The notes: generated by a model from the letters alone, not told the origin. Numbered from the stretch's first letter, positions 7,799 through 17,015 are shown. The stretch: DNA of 64,000 bases from Occultella aeris (GCF_902703175.1 NZ_CACRYJ010000017.1:186001-250000), one strand, 5' to 3'. Program-made: numbers and translations.

Positions 7799-8881
7799 TC
7801 AGTTGCTGCGCAACCGCGCCACGGCGTCCTCGTCGAGTTCGACCCCGAGACCGGGCAGGTCCCACGGGGTGATGACGCCATCGACCGGGACGAGGGGGTT
7901 GGTCCAGATCGGGACGTCGTCGAGCACCGGGTTGTGCTCGATGTTGTACTCCTGCGGGTACACGCACGAGGGCGTGCTCACCCACAGGTGCGCATGTGCC
8001 GAAGTGCCGATCGTCTGCTGGGTGTTGTGCACCGTGATCGGCTTCGTGTGGACGTCCGCGAGCACGGCGATCTTGCGGAACTCGGTGATGCCGCCGCACT
8101 TGATGACGTCGGGTTGCAGGATGTCGACCCGGCCCTGGGTGATCAGGTCGCGGAACTGCCAGCTCGTGTACTCCTGCTCGCCCGCCGCGATGGGGATGTC
8201 GACGGCGTCCGCGAGCCGGGCGTAGGCGGCGTAGTCGTGCGCGGCGAGAGGTTCCTCGAAGTGCCAGACGCCGTACGCCTCGAGTTCACGCGCGATCCGG
8301 ATCGCGGTGTGCTCGTAGTAGGCGTTGTTGACGTCGACGAGGATCGGGAAGTCGTCACCGACTGCGGCGCGGACCGCGGCGACGGTGGCGATCGTCTGGT
8401 CGAAGCCGTCGTCATGCATCCACGGGGTCGAGGAGTGGATCTTGTAGCCGTGATAGCCCTGCTCCTGGAACGACACCGCCCGCTCGGCCTCCTCCTGCGG
8501 ACTCATGCTGCGTGACATCGAGCTCGCGTAGACCTTCATACCGGCGCGGTACTTGCCGCCGGTGAGCGCGTAGACGGGGAGGTTCGCGGCCTTGCCGAGG
8601 AGATCCCACAGTGCGATGTCGATGCCGGCGATCGCCTCGAGCTGGGCACCCATCGGTCCGAGCTTGTAGGGCTTGGTGTACATCCGGCGCCAGAGCCGCT
8701 CGATGTCCCCCGGGTCCTCACCCACGAGTAGCGGTGCCAGGGCGTGCTCGACGATCGCGTGCGTGACCGCCGCCTTCATCGGGCTGATCTCACCGATACC
8801 GGTGAGCCCTTCGTCGGTGTGGACCTTCACGATATGGAACTGCTCGAGCAGGATGATGGACTCGACCTGTGTGATGCGCAT
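7799..8881 (-). CDS. Enolase-superfamily sugar-acid dehydratase-like protein with K-x-H motif
   Basis: The 360-residue protein has the mandelate-racemase-type barrel: K147-I-H149 on strand 2, metal ligands D183 (VDVNN), E209 (HFEEP), E235 (GEQEY), and H285 (TVHN) as probable base. The strand-2 motif is K-x-H where the partner enzyme at 5313-6362 has K-x-K, so the two are unlikely to be redundant. It is probably a dehydratase for an aldonic or aldaric acid. The ATG at 8881 is chosen because the enolase N-terminal strand (MRITQVESI) starts there; the longer open frame upstream overlaps the permease gene. Confidence 0.85.
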   Translation of the reverse strand: MRITQVESIILLEQFHIVKVHTDEGLTGIGEISPMKAAVTHAIVEHALAPLLVGEDPGDIERLWRRMYTKPYKLGPMGAQLEAIAGIDIALWDLLGKAANLPVYALTGGKYRAGMKVYASSMSRSMSPQEEAERAVSFQEQGYHGYKIHSSTPWMHDDGFDQTIATVAAVRAAVGDDFPILVDVNNAYYEHTAIRIARELEAYGVWHFEEPLAAHDYAAYARLADAVDIPIAAGEQEYTSWQFRDLITQGRVDILQPDVIKCGGITEFRKIAVLADVHTKPITVHNTQQTIGTSAHAHLWVSTPSCVYPQEYNIEHNPVLDDVPIWTNPLVPVDGVITPWDLPGLGVELDEDAVARLRSN

Positions 8882-8892
8882 GAATCGGGGAC

Positions 8893-9813
8893 CTAACCTT
8901 TCAGACCGGACATGGTGATGCCCTGAACGAAATACCGTTGGGCGAGGAAGAAGAGGATGAGCGGCGGAATGATCGTGAGCGTGGCCGCCGCCATCATGAG
9001 ATTCGTCTGGGTGAAGAACTCGCCCTGGAAGAGCACGAGTGCGATGGGCATGGTCTGCAGTCGGGTGGAGTTCAGGAAGATCAACGGCCCGAACAGGTCG
9101 TTCCAGGACGCCATGAAGGTCAGGGCGCCGACGGCGGCCAGGGCGGGCTTGACCTGCGGCAGCATGATCCGCCAGAACGTCCCGAACACGGACGCCCCGT
9201 CCAGCTTCGCCGCCTCCTCCAACTCCCTCGGCACGCCACGGAACGACTGCCGCAGCAGGAATGTCCCGAACACCGGTGTCAGCACATTGGGGACCCAGAG
9301 CGGGAAGTGTGTGTCGATCCAGCCGATCTCCCGGAAGAGCATGTACTGCGGGATCAGGTACACCATGCTCGGAATCATCGCCGTCGCCAACAACAGCGCG
9401 AACGCGACGTTCTTTCCCACGAAGTTCAGGCGAGCGAACCCGTAGCCGGCCAGCGACGCGAAGAAGAGCAGTCCGGTCACGTTGAGCGCCGCGAGCTTCA
9501 CGCTGTTCAGGAAGAACGGCAGGAGACCGTCTGCGGCAGCCGCATAGTTCTCCCACTGGAAGACGGACGGGATGAACGTGGGCGGCGAGGCAAGCACCTC
9601 GTTCTCGGGCTTCAGCGACGCGCTCACCATCCACAGCAGCGGCATCGCGAAGACGCCCGCCAGGACGATCAGCGTGATCATGACCGCGGTCCGCCGTCCG
9701 ATGCCGCGCGGGCGACGCCGTCGGGCGGGTGCTGCCCGGGGACCCTCGACTCCATCGGCGGTGCTCACCACACGTCCCTGTGGCGCTCGGGCCACGACGC
9801 GTTCAGCTGTCAT
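8893..9813 (-). CDS. Carbohydrate ABC transporter permease, MalG type
   Basis: This 306-residue inner-membrane protein has a positively charged N-terminus, six predicted membrane helices and the MalG-type EAA loop (EAAKLDGASVFGTFWRIMLP), which docks the ATPase, plus the family's C-terminal RYFVQGITMSGLKG ending. It overlaps the upstream MalF-type permease gene by 11 bp. The first 40 residues are Arg/Ala-rich and probably cytoplasmic. No ATP-binding subunit is encoded nearby, so a shared MsiK-type ATPase elsewhere is presumed. Confidence 0.92.
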   Translation of the reverse strand: MTAERVVARAPQGRVVSTADGVEGPRAAPARRRRPRGIGRRTAVMITLIVLAGVFAMPLLWMVSASLKPENEVLASPPTFIPSVFQWENYAAAADGLLPFFLNSVKLAALNVTGLLFFASLAGYGFARLNFVGKNVAFALLLATAMIPSMVYLIPQYMLFREIGWIDTHFPLWVPNVLTPVFGTFLLRQSFRGVPRELEEAAKLDGASVFGTFWRIMLPQVKPALAAVGALTFMASWNDLFGPLIFLNSTRLQTMPIALVLFQGEFFTQTNLMMAAATLTIIPPLILFFLAQRYFVQGITMSGLKG

Positions 9814-10741
9814 AGTGCACCCACCGCTTCTCCATCTTCCATTGGAAGACGGTCACCAGGCCGACGATCAGGAACAGGACCCAGCCCATCGCGGAGGCGT
9901 AGCCGAGACGCCCCTGTGCGAAAGCCACCTGATAGATCTCGAAGATCAGGACCGACGTCGCATTGTTCGGCCCGCCGGACGTCATCACGTAGATGATGCC
10001 GAAGACCTGGAACGACGAGATGAACTGCATGATGGTCAGGAAGAAGATGCTCGGGGTCAGCAGCGGGAAGGTGACTCGCCAGAATCGAAGCCAGTTGGAA
10101 GCGCCGTCGACGGTGGCGGCCTCCAGGAGCGACTTGTCGATGGACTGCAGTCCGGCGAGCAGGATCACCATCGGGTAACCGACGCCCTGCCACAGGGCCA
10201 CGATGATCACCGCGATCAGGGCCGTGCTGGGGTCGGAGAGCCACGCCGGACCGGTGATCCCGACTCCGCGCAGGGTCGAGTTGATCAGGCCGTTGTTCGG
10301 CTCGTACAGCCAGAACCAGACGAACCCGATGGCCACGACATTGGTGATCGCCGGGGAGTAGTACAGGGTCCGGAACACGCCGACACCGCGGATCCGCTGA
10401 TTGCACAGAACGGCCAGCGCGAGTCCGATCGCGATCGAGAGGACAACCATCGCGACGGTGAAGATCGCCGTGTTCAGCAGCGTCGAGTAGAAGCGGGTGT
10501 CGGTCGTGAACAGTGCGACGAAGTTCCCGAGACCGAGGAAGTCCGGCTCGTTCAGGCCGGTCCAGTTCGTCATCGAGACGCCGAGTGAGGCGATAACCGG
10601 AACGATCTGGAACGCGAGCACTCCGAAGATCACCGGACCGACGAACATCCAGCCCGCGAGATTCTGGCGTCGCGGCTTCTCCTTGCGGCTCCTGGCCGGC
10701 GCGACATCCGGCGCGGATGCCGAGACCTGCGTGTTCGCCAC
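9803..10741 (-). CDS. Carbohydrate ABC transporter permease, MalF type
   Basis: The 312-residue protein has six predicted transmembrane helices (first near residues 28-50, AGWMFVGPVIFGVLAFQIVP) and the EAA loop EAATVDGASNWLRFWRVTFP. It is the first gene of the minus-strand operon running down to 5313: two permeases, dehydratase, binding protein, dehydratase. The IclR gene immediately upstream on the same strand is the likely regulator. It pairs with the MalG-type protein to form the translocation pore. Confidence 0.92.
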   Translation of the reverse strand: MANTQVSASAPDVAPARSRKEKPRRQNLAGWMFVGPVIFGVLAFQIVPVIASLGVSMTNWTGLNEPDFLGLGNFVALFTTDTRFYSTLLNTAIFTVAMVVLSIAIGLALAVLCNQRIRGVGVFRTLYYSPAITNVVAIGFVWFWLYEPNNGLINSTLRGVGITGPAWLSDPSTALIAVIIVALWQGVGYPMVILLAGLQSIDKSLLEAATVDGASNWLRFWRVTFPLLTPSIFFLTIMQFISSFQVFGIIYVMTSGGPNNATSVLIFEIYQVAFAQGRLGYASAMGWVLFLIVGLVTVFQWKMEKRWVHYDS

Positions 10742-10791
10742 TGGCTCTCATCTCCCTCGAGAGGTCCGCGGCCGGGGGTACGACCGTCGGA

Positions 10792-10817
10792 CATCGGGCT
10801 ACGTCCTCGTCCCGATG
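10792..10817. promoter_or_regulatory. Inverted repeat upstream of the sugar-acid ABC operon
   Basis: CATCGGG (10792-10798) and CCCGATG (10811-10817) form 7-bp perfect arms around a 12-nt spacer in the 124-bp gap between the IclR gene and the first permease gene. It may be an operator for the IclR protein or a weak hairpin; I cannot distinguish these, and no convincing -35/-10 pair is visible beside it. Confidence 0.3.
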
Positions 10818-10865
10818 GGCTCCGACGATCGCGCGGAAGCCGAGGGGCATCAAGCGGTCGTCCCG

Positions 10866-11636
10866 CTATGCCGGACGACCGGGCCTCGATCCGAGCACAC
10901 GGGAGATCGCCATCGCCGTCATCCGGACCGCGGATGCGTAGCGTTGGGCCTGGGACAACGCGGTCGCACCGGTCACCGAGATGGCTCCGACCAGGTGATT
11001 GCCCATCCCGAAGATCGGTGCTGCCACACAGAACAGGCCGGGCTGCGACTCCTCGACGTCGTAGGCGACCTTGGTCTCGCGCACCCTCGCCAGTTCTCGG
11101 CGCAGCGCGGTGGGGTCGGTGATCGTCTTTGGCGAGAGCCTCGTCAGGGGCGCGCTCAACACCGACTCCACGAAGTCGTGGTCGCTGAAGCCGAGGATCG
11201 CCTTGCCGAGCCCGGTGCAGTGCAGCGGCAGCCGGCCCCCGAGGCGCGAGTGCGGAACCAGCAGGTCACGGCGGGAGATCTTCTCGAGGTAGATGATCTC
11301 GTGCTTGTCCCGGACGGCCAGGTTGCAGGTCAGGCCGGTCACCTCGTTGAGGTTGTGCGCATACGGGAGCGCCACCTCGCGCAGGGTCCGCTGGGCGGGC
11401 ACCAGGTGCCCGAGCTCGAACATGCGCACCCCGAGCCGGTATCCGTTCCTGCCACGCTCGAGGGCGCCCCACTCCACTAGGTCGGTCACCAGCCGATGGG
11501 CCGTGGACTTCGGGATTCCCGAGGTCCGGGCCATCTCGCTGATGCTGATCTCGAAGTCGGTCACCGAGAAGAGGTTGAGCAGGGACAAGCCCTTGATGAG
11601 CGAAGAGCTCGCGTCCTGCTGTTCGGGACGGGTCAT
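10866..11636 (-). CDS. IclR family transcriptional regulator
   Basis: The 256-residue protein has an N-terminal IclR winged helix (SLIKGLSLLNLF; SISEMARTSGIPKSTAHRLVTDLVEWGAL at about 30-58) and a C-terminal GAF-like effector domain (CTGLGKAILGF; VAAPIFGMGNHLVGAISVTG). It stands between two gene sets: downstream on the same strand is the ABC/dehydratase operon, and divergently are the Ldh, iron-ADH and ALDH genes. IclR proteins usually sense small organic acids, which fits a regulator of sugar-acid use controlling both arms. GGAAGG precedes the ATG. Confidence 0.9.
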   Translation of the reverse strand: MTRPEQQDASSSLIKGLSLLNLFSVTDFEISISEMARTSGIPKSTAHRLVTDLVEWGALERGRNGYRLGVRMFELGHLVPAQRTLREVALPYAHNLNEVTGLTCNLAVRDKHEIIYLEKISRRDLLVPHSRLGGRLPLHCTGLGKAILGFSDHDFVESVLSAPLTRLSPKTITDPTALRRELARVRETKVAYDVEESQPGLFCVAAPIFGMGNHLVGAISVTGATALSQAQRYASAVRMTAMAISRVLGSRPGRPA

Positions 11637-11693
11637 AGCCGCTTCCTTCCGTGATGGTCATCATCGGTCCAGACGTGACCGAGGAGGATACCT

Positions 11694-12734
11694 ATGACGA
11701 CGAACAGCGTCGGCACCGACGTGGCCGTGAGCGCAGATCGTCTGCACGACGCCGTGGTCCAGATCCTTGTTGGTGAGGGTGCCACCCTCGCCGACGCCGC
11801 TCAACAGGCGGAAGTGCTCGTCGAGGGCGATCTCCGCGGCCACCCCTCGCACGGGGTGCGGCGGCTCGCCGTGCTGGTCGGCCGCATGCGCAACGGGCTC
11901 ATCCGGACCGGCGTAGCGCCACGCACGACGTGGATCAGCGACGCGTTCCTGAGCGTCGACGGCGATCGGGGCTTCGGTCCCGTGGTGGCGGGGGTGGCCA
12001 TCGAGGCAATCACCCGACGGGCCGCCGAGAGCGGCATCGCCCTGGCTGCGGTGCACAACGCCAATCACATGGGCATGCTCGCCCCGTACGTGGAACGCAT
12101 CGCCGCGGTCGGTCAGATCGGCATCGCCCTGACGACCAGCGAAGCGCTCGTCCACCCCTGGGGCAGCGCACGGCCGATGGTCGGCACCAATCCGGTGGGC
12201 ATCGCGGTGCCGACCGAGAGCGAGCCGCTCGTCCTCGACATGTCGACCGCCGCGGTCTCGATGGGCAAGGTCCTCGACCACGTCGCCACCTCGCAGCCGA
12301 TCCCACTCGGGTGGGCGGTCGATCGTCACGGGAGACCGGTCACGGATCCCGTCGAGGCATCCGACGGGGCTCTCTCGCCGTTCGGCGGCCCGAAGGGATA
12401 CGCCCTCGGGATCGCCCTGGAGGTACTCGTGGGCACGGTCACCGGGACGGCGTTCGGCCCTCGGAAGCAGGGCACGCTGGACGTCGAACACGTCGCCACG
12501 AAGGGCGACATCTTCGTCGCGATCTCACTCGACCGCATCGGAGGACTCCCCCACCTCAGCCTCGTGGAGGCCTACCTCCAGGACGTCCGCGCCAGCGGGA
12601 CCGGCCCGGACCCGGTCACGGTGCCGGGCGATCGGGCGAGGGCGACCCGGGCCGAGCGACTGGCCAACGGCATCCCGATCAACCCCCAGGTCTGGCAAGA
12701 GGTCGAACAACTCCTCGAGGAGCACGGCGCATGA
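11694..12734 (+). CDS. Ldh family (malate/L-lactate/ureidoglycolate-type) NAD(P)-dependent dehydrogenase
   Basis: The 346-residue protein carries the hallmarks of the LDH2/MDH2 family, which lacks a classical Rossmann fold: EGDLRGHPSHGVRRL (about 43-57), NHMGMLAPYVERIA near 122, and GTNPVGIAVP near 163. These enzymes interconvert 2-oxo acids and 2-hydroxy acids, including sugar-derived ones such as diketogulonate. A strong GAGGAGG site precedes the ATG. It is the first gene of a three-gene operon divergent from the IclR regulator and overlaps the next gene by 4 bp (ATGA). Confidence 0.88.
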   Translation: MTTNSVGTDVAVSADRLHDAVVQILVGEGATLADAAQQAEVLVEGDLRGHPSHGVRRLAVLVGRMRNGLIRTGVAPRTTWISDAFLSVDGDRGFGPVVAGVAIEAITRRAAESGIALAAVHNANHMGMLAPYVERIAAVGQIGIALTTSEALVHPWGSARPMVGTNPVGIAVPTESEPLVLDMSTAAVSMGKVLDHVATSQPIPLGWAVDRHGRPVTDPVEASDGALSPFGGPKGYALGIALEVLVGTVTGTAFGPRKQGTLDVEHVATKGDIFVAISLDRIGGLPHLSLVEAYLQDVRASGTGPDPVTVPGDRARATRAERLANGIPINPQVWQEVEQLLEEHGA

Positions 12735-13954
12735 CGCACACCCTGACACACTCCGACGGGTTCGGGCTGCTGCGGCTGCCGACCCGGATCCACTTCGGGA
12801 ACGGCGCCGCGTCGCAGATCGCGCCCCTTGCGCGAGAACTCGGCCGGCGGGTGTTCGTGTGCTGCGACCCGTTCCTGGCCGATACGCCGCAGTTCGAGCG
12901 GACCTGCGCGGAGCTGCGGAGCGCCGGAGCGGTCCTGCAGATCTGGACCGAGGTGGAGCCCGAGCTCCCGGTCGACTCGGTGCACCGTGCCGCGGACGCG
13001 GCCTCGGTCTGGGCTCCCGACCTGGTCATCGGCTTCGGGGGCGGAAGCGCGCTCGATCTGACGAAGCTGGTGGCACTGCTGAGCAGTCACGGGGGTCGGC
13101 TCAGCGACTACTACGGCGAGAACGCCGTCCCGGGACCCATCACGCCGATGATCGCCGTGCCGACCACGGCCGGTACGGGATCGGAGGTGACCCCGGTGGC
13201 CGTCGTCACCGATCCCGGCCGGGACCTCAAGGTCGGGATCTCGAGCCCCCATCTGATCCCGCGGTTCGCCGTGGTCGATCCGACCCTGACCCGCGGTGCG
13301 CCGACCGCGGTCACGGCATACGCCGGCGTCGACGCGTTCGTGCACGCGATCGAGTCCTACACCGCAGAGGTCAGGGCTCCCGAGTGGACCGAACAGCTGC
13401 CGGTGTTCGTGGGTCAGAACCGACTGGCGGGCCTGCTCGCCGAGGAGGCGATCACCGTCATCGCGGCGAACCTGGTCCGCGCGGTGGCGGACCCCGATGA
13501 CGAGGCCGCGCGAACCGAGATGGCCTACGGCAGTCTGCTCGCCGGGATGGCCTTCGGGAGCGCCGGAACCCACCTGTCACACGCGATCCAGTACCCGATC
13601 GGGGCGCTCACCAAGACCCCGCACGGCCTCGGCACCGGCCTGCTGCTGCCGTATGTGCTGCGTGGCTGCCGACCGGACATCGATCCGGCACTGCGCCGGA
13701 TCGGTACGCTCCTCGGCGTCGCCGAGACCGGCTCCGACCCGGCTCTCGATGCGATCCGCCGGATCGAGCAGATCGTCGCCGACATCGGGATTCCGGCGAG
13801 CCTCGCCGAACTCGGAGTCCGTGCCGAGGATCTTCCGGACATCTCGGCACGAGCGGCAGGCATCAGCAGACTCGCGGGGAACGTGGCGGCTGCCAAGCCG
13901 ATCGAACGGATCCCCGGAATCGTCACCGCCGCCTGGCGCGGCGACCACACCTGA
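12731..13954 (+). CDS. Iron-containing (group III) alcohol dehydrogenase
   Basis: The 407-residue protein has the NAD-binding GFGGGSALDLTK segment (about 98-109), PTTAGTGSEVTP near 143, and the metal-site region AYAGVDAFVHAIESYTA and GTHLSHAIQYPIGALTKTPHG with its His residues. It should oxidise a polyol or alcohol or reduce an aldehyde, such as the short-chain product of a sugar-acid pathway. Its ATG overlaps the Ldh stop. The aldehyde dehydrogenase gene begins 14 bp downstream, so an alcohol-aldehyde-acid series is plausible. Confidence 0.9.
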   Translation: MTHTLTHSDGFGLLRLPTRIHFGNGAASQIAPLARELGRRVFVCCDPFLADTPQFERTCAELRSAGAVLQIWTEVEPELPVDSVHRAADAASVWAPDLVIGFGGGSALDLTKLVALLSSHGGRLSDYYGENAVPGPITPMIAVPTTAGTGSEVTPVAVVTDPGRDLKVGISSPHLIPRFAVVDPTLTRGAPTAVTAYAGVDAFVHAIESYTAEVRAPEWTEQLPVFVGQNRLAGLLAEEAITVIAANLVRAVADPDDEAARTEMAYGSLLAGMAFGSAGTHLSHAIQYPIGALTKTPHGLGTGLLLPYVLRGCRPDIDPALRRIGTLLGVAETGSDPALDAIRRIEQIVADIGIPASLAELGVRAEDLPDISARAAGISRLAGNVAAAKPIERIPGIVTAAWRGDHT

Positions 13955-13968
13955 GCGGGAGCGCACCC

Positions 13969-15396
13969 ATGACCTACCTGAACGATCTCTTCATCGACGG
14001 TACGTGGCGGCCCGGAACGGAGGACCGCCGCTTTCCCGTCATCGACCCGGCCGATGGCACCGAGCTGGCCACGTTCGCGGTCGCCACCCCCGGCGACTGC
14101 CTCGACGCCGTGGCCGCGGCGGAGCGCGCGCTGCCGGCGTGGTCCGCCACCCCGCCACGCGAACGATCGGAACTGCTGCGGCGCTGCTACGAGATCCTGG
14201 CGGCGGAGGAGCTGACGATGACCGACATCATCGTCAGCGAGAACGGCAAGGCCCATGCCGACGCGCTGGCGGAGGCACGCTACGCACGGGAGTTCTTCCG
14301 CTGGTTCGCCGAGGAGGCCGTCCGCATCGGCGGCGACTTCCGGCTGTCGCCGGCCGGGGACAAGCGCATCACCGTCACCCGCCAGCCGATCGGTGTCAGC
14401 GTGCTGGTCACGCCGTGGAATTTCCCGGCCGCGATGGCCACCCGGAAGATCGCGCCGGCCCTCGCCGCCGGCTGCACCGTGGTGCTGAAGCCCGCCTCCG
14501 AGACGCCGCTGACCGCGGCCTACGTGATCGGCGTCCTCGAGCGGGCGGGCGCGCCGTCGGGCGTCGTCAATCTGGTGACCCCCGCGCCCACCGCACCGGC
14601 CGTCCGCGCGATGCTGCACCATCCGGCCGTGCGCAAGCTCTCCTTCACCGGCTCGACCGAGGTGGGCCGGCTGCTGCTGCACGAGGCGGCCGACAACGTG
14701 ATCAGCTCCTCGATGGAACTCGGTGGGAACGCACCGTTCGTCGTGCTCGAGGGAGCCGACGTCGCGGACTCCGTGGCCGGGGCGATGGTCGCGAAGATGC
14801 GCAACGGCGGTTCCGCCTGCACGGCAGCGAACCGGTTCTACGTGCACACCAGCCTGCTCGAGGAGTTCTCGACCGAGCTGACGGCGGCCATGTCCCGCGT
14901 TCGTACCGGTCCGGGCCATGACCCGGAGAACGACCTGGGCGCCCTGGTCTCGGTGGCCGAGCGGGACAAGGTCGCCGCACTCGTCGACACCGCTGTCGAC
15001 GGCGGAGCCCGAGTCGTGCTCGGTGGTGCCGCCAGCGGTGCCGGTGCGTTCTACCCGCCGACGGTCCTGGCCGACGTCACCCACGGCAGCGAGATCACCC
15101 GCACCGAGATCTTCGGACCTGTGGTCACGCTGATCGGCTTCGACGATCCGGCCGACGCGGTCCGGATGGCCAACGACACCATCTACGGGCTGATCGCCTA
15201 CGTCTACGGCCCACCCGGTGACGCCATGACGGTCGCCCTCGCCATCGACGCCGGCATGGTCGGCGTCAACCGTGCCGTGCTCAGCGATCCCGCCGCGCCG
15301 TTCGGTGGCATGAAGCAGTCCGGTCTCGGGCGGGAGGGCAGCGCGGAGGGGATCGAGGAGTTCCTCGAGGAGAAGTACATCGGGTCGCCCGTCTGA
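13969..15396 (+). CDS. NAD(P)-dependent aldehyde dehydrogenase
   Basis: The 475-residue protein is a typical ALDH: VTPWNFPAAMATRKIAPALAAG substrate/NAD region near 145, MELGGNAPF containing the catalytic Glu, GGSACTAANRF containing the catalytic Cys, and GGMKQSGLGREGS near the C-terminus. The overall pattern is closest to succinate-semialdehyde/glycolaldehyde dehydrogenases. As the last gene of the Ldh-ADH-ALDH operon it would oxidise a short aldehyde such as glycolaldehyde or a semialdehyde; the exact substrate is not visible. Confidence 0.92.
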   Translation: MTYLNDLFIDGTWRPGTEDRRFPVIDPADGTELATFAVATPGDCLDAVAAAERALPAWSATPPRERSELLRRCYEILAAEELTMTDIIVSENGKAHADALAEARYAREFFRWFAEEAVRIGGDFRLSPAGDKRITVTRQPIGVSVLVTPWNFPAAMATRKIAPALAAGCTVVLKPASETPLTAAYVIGVLERAGAPSGVVNLVTPAPTAPAVRAMLHHPAVRKLSFTGSTEVGRLLLHEAADNVISSSMELGGNAPFVVLEGADVADSVAGAMVAKMRNGGSACTAANRFYVHTSLLEEFSTELTAAMSRVRTGPGHDPENDLGALVSVAERDKVAALVDTAVDGGARVVLGGAASGAGAFYPPTVLADVTHGSEITRTEIFGPVVTLIGFDDPADAVRMANDTIYGLIAYVYGPPGDAMTVALAIDAGMVGVNRAVLSDPAAPFGGMKQSGLGREGSAEGIEEFLEEKYIGSPV

Positions 15397-15443
15397 CGAA
15401 CACGGGTCCCTTGGCAGCACGCCGTCCGCGATACCGTCCGATC

Positions 15444-17015
15444 ATGAGCAACGGGCACGTGTTCGTCGTCCAGGGACGGATGGAGAACCTTGACAGCGAC
15501 GCGGTGATCGTCGCCACCGACCTGTCGTTCAGTGTGGGCGGTCACTGGGCACCGACGCTCGGACTACCCGGCGCCGGGTTCGACGAAGCCGTCAGAGCCC
15601 TGCAGCCGGACGGATGGCGTGCGCGACGGTGGGGCCGCGCCACCGCGGCCGGCACCGCCGAGCCGCCGAAGCCGACGTGGTTCATGGACGTCGCGTATTA
15701 CTTCTCCCGTTCGTTGACCGAGGACCTCGACGGCGTGATGGCCCGTCTGCGTCTGGTGCTGGCCGAGGTGAAAGAGCTCAGGGCCGGGCAGGGCAGGTCC
15801 CACGTGCTCGTCTCGATGCCACTGCTCGGCACCGGGCACGGCGGGTTCGGCCCGATCCGCGGTCAGGTCATCGACACCCAGTTACGGGTCTGTCGCGAGG
15901 AGTCCGCCGCTCTCGGCATCGACATCGTGATCATCGCGAACTCCACTTCCGACTACACCGCACTCCAGGAGCGCCGGCGGGAACTCGGCTCCGAGGACGT
16001 GGCACTGACTCCAGAGCTGCGTGCGGCCGCGGAACAACTCGCCGCCGTCGCGCGATCCGGGGACCTGGCGCTGTTCCTGGGCGCCGGCGTGAGCATCGGG
16101 GCGGGGCTGCCATCGTGGAGCAGTCTGCTCGGCAATCTCGCGGAGGGAAAAGACGTCGATCTGACGCAGCTCTCGTCGACCCTCGACCGGGCCGAGCTCC
16201 TGCGGATCAAGTACGGCGCCGACTTCGGCAGTGCCATCGCGGCCCAGGTCACCAGCCAACGCCGCTACGCGATGACCCACGCGATCCTCGCCGCGCTCGG
16301 GTGCCGCCAGGTCGTCACCACGAACTACGACCGGCTGTACGAACTCGCGGCCGGTGACCTCCAGGCGAACGTGGGGGTCGCCGTCCTACCTTTCGACCGG
16401 GCCCAGCAGGACCGGCCCTGGGTGCTGAAGATGCACGGGGATGCCGAGCGGCCCGAGACCATCGTGCTCACCCGGAGCGACTTCGTCAGTTATAACGCCA
16501 CCTCCGGGCCGATGGGCTCGCTCGTCCAGTCGCTGATGGTGACCCGTCACCTCCTGGTCGTCGGAGCCTCGATGACGGACGACAACTTCCTCCGGCTGAC
16601 GCACGAGGTGCTCGCGTTCCGCGAGGCGGGCTCCATGTCGCCCGAGGACAAGGAGCGACCGCTCGGAACCGTCCTTCCGCTGAAGCCCGAGCCTGCCCAG
16701 GCCGAGCTCTGGTCCGGGCGGTTCGACTACGTGCCGGTGTCGGCGGCGGACGATCCGGAGGAGTCCCGCGCGCGGTCGCTGACCATCTTCCTCGACCACA
16801 TCGCCCTGCTCGCGGCTGGGAACAGCCACCTGCTCGACGAGCGGTACGAGGCGCTGCTCGAGGATCGGGAGGCAGACCTGGTGGTCCAAGCCCGTGAACT
16901 CCATGACTCGCTCACGTCGATGACGGACCGACCCAGGCGCTGGGACCCCGTCGTCGAGTTGCTCGGTTCGCTCGGGGCCCGACCGCGACCCTCAGGAGGC
17001 CCCTCGGACCGATGA
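15444..17015 (+). CDS. Macro-like domain fused to SIR2-like NADase domain
   Basis: The 523-residue protein has two parts. Residues 5-170 look like a macro (ADP-ribose-binding) domain: VVQGRMENLDSDAVIVATD at 8-26 and MPLLGTGHGGF at 125-135 match its first strand and phosphate-binding loop. Residues 205-395 are a SIR2-like domain of the type found in anti-phage NADases: LFLGAGVSIGAGLPSW (210-225), TTNYD (292-296, with the Asn/Asp pair), and KMHGD with the catalytic His 331. Both halves concern NAD or ADP-ribose chemistry, so NAD hydrolysis or signalling is likely. The ATG at 15444 is chosen; the upstream in-frame ATG at 15411 adds an unconserved basic stretch. It has no obvious partner gene. 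Confidence 0.75.
   Translation: MSNGHVFVVQGRMENLDSDAVIVATDLSFSVGGHWAPTLGLPGAGFDEAVRALQPDGWRARRWGRATAAGTAEPPKPTWFMDVAYYFSRSLTEDLDGVMARLRLVLAEVKELRAGQGRSHVLVSMPLLGTGHGGFGPIRGQVIDTQLRVCREESAALGIDIVIIANSTSDYTALQERRRELGSEDVALTPELRAAAEQLAAVARSGDLALFLGAGVSIGAGLPSWSSLLGNLAEGKDVDLTQLSSTLDRAELLRIKYGADFGSAIAAQVTSQRRYAMTHAILAALGCRQVVTTNYDRLYELAAGDLQANVGVAVLPFDRAQQDRPWVLKMHGDAERPETIVLTRSDFVSYNATSGPMGSLVQSLMVTRHLLVVGASMTDDNFLRLTHEVLAFREAGSMSPEDKERPLGTVLPLKPEPAQAELWSGRFDYVPVSAADDPEESRARSLTIFLDHIALLAAGNSHLLDERYEALLEDREADLVVQARELHDSLTSMTDRPRRWDPVVELLGSLGARPRPSGGPSDR

Noticed and set aside
11930-12730. In-frame N-terminal extension of the iron alcohol dehydrogenase by 267 residues
   Set aside because: The extension is an Arg/Gly-rich shadow of the Ldh gene; the ATG at 12731 overlaps the Ldh stop and starts the conserved sequence.
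15444-17015. Classical sirtuin deacetylase
   Set aside because: No zinc-binding Cys pairs are present, and the motifs match the SIR2-like NADase type.
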